A stretch of 64,000 nucleotides of DNA, taken from contig JBBIHC010000001.1 in the NCBI GenBank assembly GCA_037447235.1, forward strand, positions 62,001 through 126,000, read 5' to 3'. This document shows positions 60,628-64,000 of this stretch, one piece after another (position 1 is the stretch's first letter; every line of letters starts with the position of its first letter). The stretch is from JAVZJR01 sp037447235. GTDB lineage: Archaea; Micrarchaeota; Micrarchaeia; Anstonellales; Bilamarchaeaceae. The notes below the pieces were generated by a model. It made no database searches, was not told where the DNA came from, and saw only the letters and a program-made list of their open reading frames with translations. The position numbers were made by a program, and so were the translations under genes.

Positions 60628-61764
60628 ATGTTTAAAACCTGGTTAATGGTCGTCCTCTCAGTCATCCTGTTTTACATCCTGCTTTCGCTTCCGCTGTCAG
60701 GCCTTTTGAAATTCCTTCTTATCGCCGCGGAGATGTACCTTGTTGGAATTGTTCTTGCCAAAAAGCACCATATCCCGACAGAGATGGGTTTTCTACTTAT
60801 AAAGAGCAAGAAAGGCATAGCGTTTATCGACAGGCTTGCTAGAGAATCCGGATTTTGGAATTTTTTTGCCGATGCGGGCAGCGTCGTGTGCTACGGTCTC
60901 CTCAGCGTTGTTTTGTTTAGGAGGCAGTTCGGCTGGAAGCAGCTTGTCGCAGGCCTTGCAGTTTTAAGCCTCATGTCCTTTTTCGTTGCGCCGGTGGCAA
61001 TCCACTTTTTGTCTTCAATGCTCGGCACCTCGTTTGAGAAAAAAGCGGCATTGAATTTCGTCAATCAGGAAATAACGACCTTGCTTTTGGCAGGCATCAT
61101 GTATATTGGCGGATTTTTTTTCACGATCCTGCTGGGCATACTCTATTACGGCTTCCACATCGGTTCGCTTCTCGTCCAGTTTTTGATTTTTGGGCAGCAG
61201 GCGATAACCGCCGCACAGCCCGGCGGTACTCTTATCCTGCCGGGCATCAACCTTCCGCTCCTGGAGGGGGTTCTGGCTCTTGCGGTCGTGCTGGTCGTGC
61301 ACGAGGGCTCGCACGCAGTGCTTTCCCGCATAGCTTCAATCCCGCTTTTGTCTTCCGGCATCGTGCTTTTTGGCATTATCCCGGTTGGCGCTTTTGTCGA
61401 GCCTGACGAGAAGGAATTGGTAAAAAAGTCGGCAGTGAAGCAGACAAGAATACTGGTTGCCGGTTCGGCCGCCAATTTCACGGCGAGCCTGCTTTTATTC
61501 TTGCCTTTTCTCGCCGCCCTATTCCTGAAGCCGTTTCCGTCCGGTCTGGCAGGCGAGATATCAAATTCCGTCTATGTGTTCTTGGGGTTGGCTTTCTCGC
61601 TGAATTTTGTGGTTGCTGCAGTAAACCTGCTGCCGCTTCCGCTGTTTGATGGGTACAGAATCCTTGAGGTCAACATACATAACAAGAAAGCTCTGACGGC
61701 TCTTATGTATCTGACGCTCGGCGCCTTTATCCTAAACTTTATTCCCTGGTTTTTTGCTGGATAA
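60628..61764 (+). CDS. site-2 protease-like intramembrane metallopeptidase (M50)
   Basis: A 378-aa protein with about eight to nine hydrophobic helices. The zinc site is VVLVVHEGSHAVLSR (H225, E226, H229), and the second motif NLLPLPLFDGYRI (N-x-x-P-x-x-x-x-D-G) lies near residue 340. Such proteases cut transmembrane regulators within the membrane. TATA-like TTTTAATTTC about 25 bases upstream suggests a leaderless mRNA. The 3' end overlaps the convergent gene by 33 bases. Confidence 0.9.
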   Translation: MFKTWLMVVLSVILFYILLSLPLSGLLKFLLIAAEMYLVGIVLAKKHHIPTEMGFLLIKSKKGIAFIDRLARESGFWNFFADAGSVVCYGLLSVVLFRRQFGWKQLVAGLAVLSLMSFFVAPVAIHFLSSMLGTSFEKKAALNFVNQEITTLLLAGIMYIGGFFFTILLGILYYGFHIGSLLVQFLIFGQQAITAAQPGGTLILPGINLPLLEGVLALAVVLVVHEGSHAVLSRIASIPLLSSGIVLFGIIPVGAFVEPDEKELVKKSAVKQTRILVAGSAANFTASLLLFLPFLAALFLKPFPSGLAGEISNSVYVFLGLAFSLNFVVAAVNLLPLPLFDGYRILEVNIHNKKALTALMYLTLGAFILNFIPWFFAG

Positions 61765-63516
61765 TTTGCCCCTTTGGCCGGAACACAGCACTAACAACGA
61801 TCTTGCCTTTCTCTTCCGCTCACTGCCTCTCAATGCCTTAAGGAAAATCCTGTGCGCAAGCTCTGCGCCTTTTCTGTATTTCGGGTTGGGGTGTTTTTTC
61901 GGTAGTTTCACTTCATTCCTTTTTCTTATGGTTATTTTTTTTAGCCTTATCTTTACTGCCTTTTCCTTGTTTCCTTTTTCCGCGCTTCTGCTTTCCTTGT
62001 GCGGCTTAAGACGCCCCTGCACTTTGTCGGGTTTTTCTCTTGGTTTTGCATTCTGTCTTTCTTTCGCTGCCTTTTTGACAAAGCTTTTCCCAGCCAAAAC
62101 ATTTGAAGGTTTTTCATTTATTTTTGGCACTTTTATCTCGCTGCGCTTATTTTTCTTTGTACGCTTTCCTTTATTTTCAGGCCGCCTTTTACCATAAGAA
62201 CTGCTTTGTTTTTCTGTTTTTTTCTCTGCAGGCTCTTTGTTTTTCTTTTTGTTTTTTTCTTCACCCTCGTCTATCGTATTTCCGGCGATTGGCTTTTCTC
62301 GCTCTTCCTCTTTTTCCTCCTTATCGTATTTGAGTTTCCTTATTATTGACAATATCTTGTCTTCTTCGCCTTGGGCCGCGTGCCTTTCTCTGCTTTCATG
62401 CCAGGCCTGTTTTTTTTGCCTGTTTTTTGCGCCAGGACCGCCGGGATCATCCTGGCCTTCGCTCTCCGGCAAGTCCTCTTCTTCATTAGTTTCTTCTTTT
62501 GCCTGCTCTGCCGCCCCGTCCTGTTCTTCTTTGTCTTTTCTGTTTTCTTCCTTTGCAAAATCTAAAGATTCTTTTTCATATCTGCTGAAGAAAAGGTCCG
62601 GCGAAGCCCCGATAAACCCAATGTCTTCGTGTTGGATTATGCCGCAGGGAAAAACCGTTGGCGCAGGGTTCTGCGCGCAATCCGGGTTTTCGGCATAATC
62701 AAAAACATACCTCTTTTTCGGGTCGTCCAAATGGCGTATTATTTCATGCCTGCTCTGCAGGTCCGTGATTCCCCGCGCGTCAAACAGCAAACTTTCCGGC
62801 CAGGCCAGAATTTGATGGACGGTCCGGGAAGCGGTGTACGGCAAATCGCAGCCATCATCCCTTTTCCTTACTTTGCCCCCATCAAGATTTACAAGGTACT
62901 CCTCTCTTTTGAAATCCATCCTCGCTGCCAATTTTACAAGTTCCAGTTCGCCCTTCGTTATCTCGCCGCCGCACCCTCCGCCGCGCCGGAAGCTTCCGAA
63001 GCGCAGCATCGCTTCAGCCTGCGGCAGCTCGCTATCCACGCCGTAATCCTCGCGGAAAAGGACCGTGTTGTCTTTTTGTGTTATTCTTTTTGTGTCGCCA
63101 TTTTCCCAGAATGCCCTTTCCCTGAATTTTCTGAAGAATGCCGCAAGCACTCTGTCCATAAGGGACGGATTGGCCTTTCCTATCTCAAATTCCCCGTCCA
63201 TCGTCGCGTACTGCCCCCATTCTTCAATCCTGAAACCATCACCGAGTTCTATCCTGCTTATCCATCTGAGGCCGGCAAGCTCTTTTTCACCTTCCCTTAT
63301 TTCACAAACGCCCCCGTTTTCCATTACTAATTTTGCGACCGCGTCGTTTCTGGCGGTTCCTTCCTCAACAAGACCGCGCAATTCCCTCTCCCTTCCGTGC
63401 CTGTCCCTTAATTTCAATATGAATTCAACCATTACCCTGTCTTTTCTTTTTGCTTTTTTTTCGCCCCATTTTATCACGTTTTGGTTCAGTGTGCCGCCTT
63501 TTTCAAAAATTTTCAT
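61732..63516 (-). CDS. orphan with folded N-terminal half and long Lys/Glu-rich tail
   Basis: A 594-aa protein. Residues 1-320 look folded and include VEFILKLRDRHGRERELRGL, a Gly/Cys loop (FRRGGGCGGEITKGELEL) and HQILAWPESLLFDARGI. From about residue 325 the sequence is low complexity and highly charged (blocks such as EEKEEEREK and KKKNKEPAEKKTEK), turning strongly basic near the end, so it may bind nucleic acid. No known family. The ATG at 63516 is preferred to a TTG one codon earlier. It lies 26 bases before... the ThrRS stop region is just upstream, so they may be cotranscribed. Confidence 0.5.
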   Translation of the reverse strand: MKIFEKGGTLNQNVIKWGEKKAKRKDRVMVEFILKLRDRHGRERELRGLVEEGTARNDAVAKLVMENGGVCEIREGEKELAGLRWISRIELGDGFRIEEWGQYATMDGEFEIGKANPSLMDRVLAAFFRKFRERAFWENGDTKRITQKDNTVLFREDYGVDSELPQAEAMLRFGSFRRGGGCGGEITKGELELVKLAARMDFKREEYLVNLDGGKVRKRDDGCDLPYTASRTVHQILAWPESLLFDARGITDLQSRHEIIRHLDDPKKRYVFDYAENPDCAQNPAPTVFPCGIIQHEDIGFIGASPDLFFSRYEKESLDFAKEENRKDKEEQDGAAEQAKEETNEEEDLPESEGQDDPGGPGAKNRQKKQAWHESRERHAAQGEEDKILSIIRKLKYDKEEKEEEREKPIAGNTIDEGEEKNKKKNKEPAEKKTEKQSSSYGKRRPENKGKRTKKNKRSEIKVPKINEKPSNVLAGKSFVKKAAKERQNAKPREKPDKVQGRLKPHKESRSAEKGNKEKAVKIRLKKITIRKRNEVKLPKKHPNPKYRKGAELAHRIFLKALRGSERKRKARSLLVLCSGQRGKLSSKKPGNKV

Positions 63517-63541
63517 CAAAAAACCCCGCTGCCATCAAAGC

Positions 63542-64000
63542 CTAAACATACGGCCTCTTTGAAAGCTCCTTCGGCAAGGAAAGGACCTCAAACGGCATTC
63601 CAGCCGTTTTTTTCTCTATCTCTTTTTTCAGTTCTTCAGCATCCATCGTTTTCTTTTCCCCGGTCTCCCTTATGGTGACGGACAGAGCCCTTTCTTTCAC
63701 TTCCTTCTCGCCTATTACCGCTATGTAGGGCACCCATTCCTTCTCCGCCTCACGGATTTTCTTCCCAAGGCTTTCATTCCTGTCGTCAAAATCAGCCCTG
63801 ACCCGGCAGTTTTCAAATATGCCCAGAATCTTCCTTGCAAAATCGTGCTGCGCCTCGCTCACCGGAATAAGCCGCACTTGTGTCGGGGAAAGCCATAATG
63901 GCAGCATTGCCTTTTTCCCCTCCTTCATCCTCATGGCCTCTTTTTCCAGAAGTGCGTATATGTCCCGCTCCAGCGAGCCGCTAAGGGATGCGTGCAGTAT
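63542..64000 (-). CDS. thrS: threonyl-tRNA synthetase, C-terminal part (cut by window edge)
   Basis: The last 152 residues of an archaeal-type ThrRS; the gene enters from the right edge with ILHASLSGSLERDIYALLEK. ASLSGSLER is the class II motif 3 region, and LPLWLSPTQVRLIPVSEAQ plus DFDDRNESLGKKIREAEKEW, VPYIAVIGEKE form the anticodon-binding domain. It ends KELSKRPYV. The enzyme charges tRNA-Thr. The reading frame has no start in the window; the internal ATG at 63934 is not the start. Confidence 0.93.
   Translation of the reverse strand: MLHASLSGSLERDIYALLEKEAMRMKEGKKAMLPLWLSPTQVRLIPVSEAQHDFARKILGIFENCRVRADFDDRNESLGKKIREAEKEWVPYIAVIGEKEVKERALSVTIRETGEKKTMDAEELKKEIEKKTAGMPFEVLSLPKELSKRPYV

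Overview
The window reads as a DPANN-like archaeal genome (Micrarchaeota/Diapherotrites-like is my best guess; the exact phylum cannot be read from 64 kb). The archaeal evidence is a class I lysyl-tRNA synthetase, archaeal-type CCA-adding enzyme, pelota, Nop5, SRP54, DtdA, GTP-dependent dephospho-CoA kinase, a separate GMP synthetase ATP-pyrophosphatase subunit, a beta-CASP nuclease and an archaeal-type ThrRS. TATA boxes about 25 bases before start codons suggest many leaderless genes, and the tRNAs carry bulge-helix-bulge introns without encoded CCA. Two runs of 10 N (12829-12838 and 40581-40590) are scaffold gaps.

Layout. 1-1543: cut-off glycosyltransferase and an exported Cys-rich protein. 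1620-6405: type IV pilus-like ATPase and TadC-like membrane protein, a PAP2/dolichol-kinase fusion, DtdA. 6415-12719: translation and housekeeping genes (TsaC, LysRS, dephospho-CoA kinase, PRC-barrel, PIN nuclease, prolidase) and small membrane or exported proteins. 12763-16917: a hairpin repeat with a gap, then an 80-aa protein and an unusual 1245-aa protein with a degenerate cyclase-like domain. 16951-22497: DNA polymerase IV, a bacterial-type Ser/Thr kinase, tRNA-Ile(UAU), Nop5, phosphoesterase, acetyltransferase, two orphans, tRNA-Ala. 22560-34057: a second secretion ATPase, SRP54, sugar-phosphate mutase, proton-pumping pyrophosphatase, ABC exporter, BCAT-like aminotransferase. 34236-37837: pelota, CCA enzyme, beta-CASP nuclease. 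38148-40906: a 700-aa orphan with a Cys-His-Asn motif, a structured non-coding stretch, two more repeat copies with a gap, and tRNA-Val(GAC) with two insertions. 40964-53443: transglutaminase-like protein, PurD, a VirB4/HerA operon, tandem Asp/Gly-rich surface proteins, a large surface protein, GMP synthetase and a VirB6/CedA-like membrane protein. 53457-64000: PHP phosphoesterase, hydrolase, potassium channel, tRNA-Asp with two non-canonical introns, MFS transporter, CTP synthase, a zinc-ribbon microprotein, a canonical GGDEF protein, a site-2 protease, a KE-rich protein and the end of ThrRS.

The most unusual material is: (i) tRNA genes interrupted in the D-loop and T-loop; (ii) a small hairpin repeat in three copies, two coinciding with the gaps and inverted to each other, so the 27.7 kb between them has uncertain orientation; (iii) a candidate DNA-transfer apparatus (VirB4-like ATPase, its membrane partner and a CedA/VirB6-like channel) beside surface proteins; (iv) GGDEF-type domains, one canonical and one degenerate, plus a Hanks kinase with an altered DFG motif, signalling modules uncommon in archaea.
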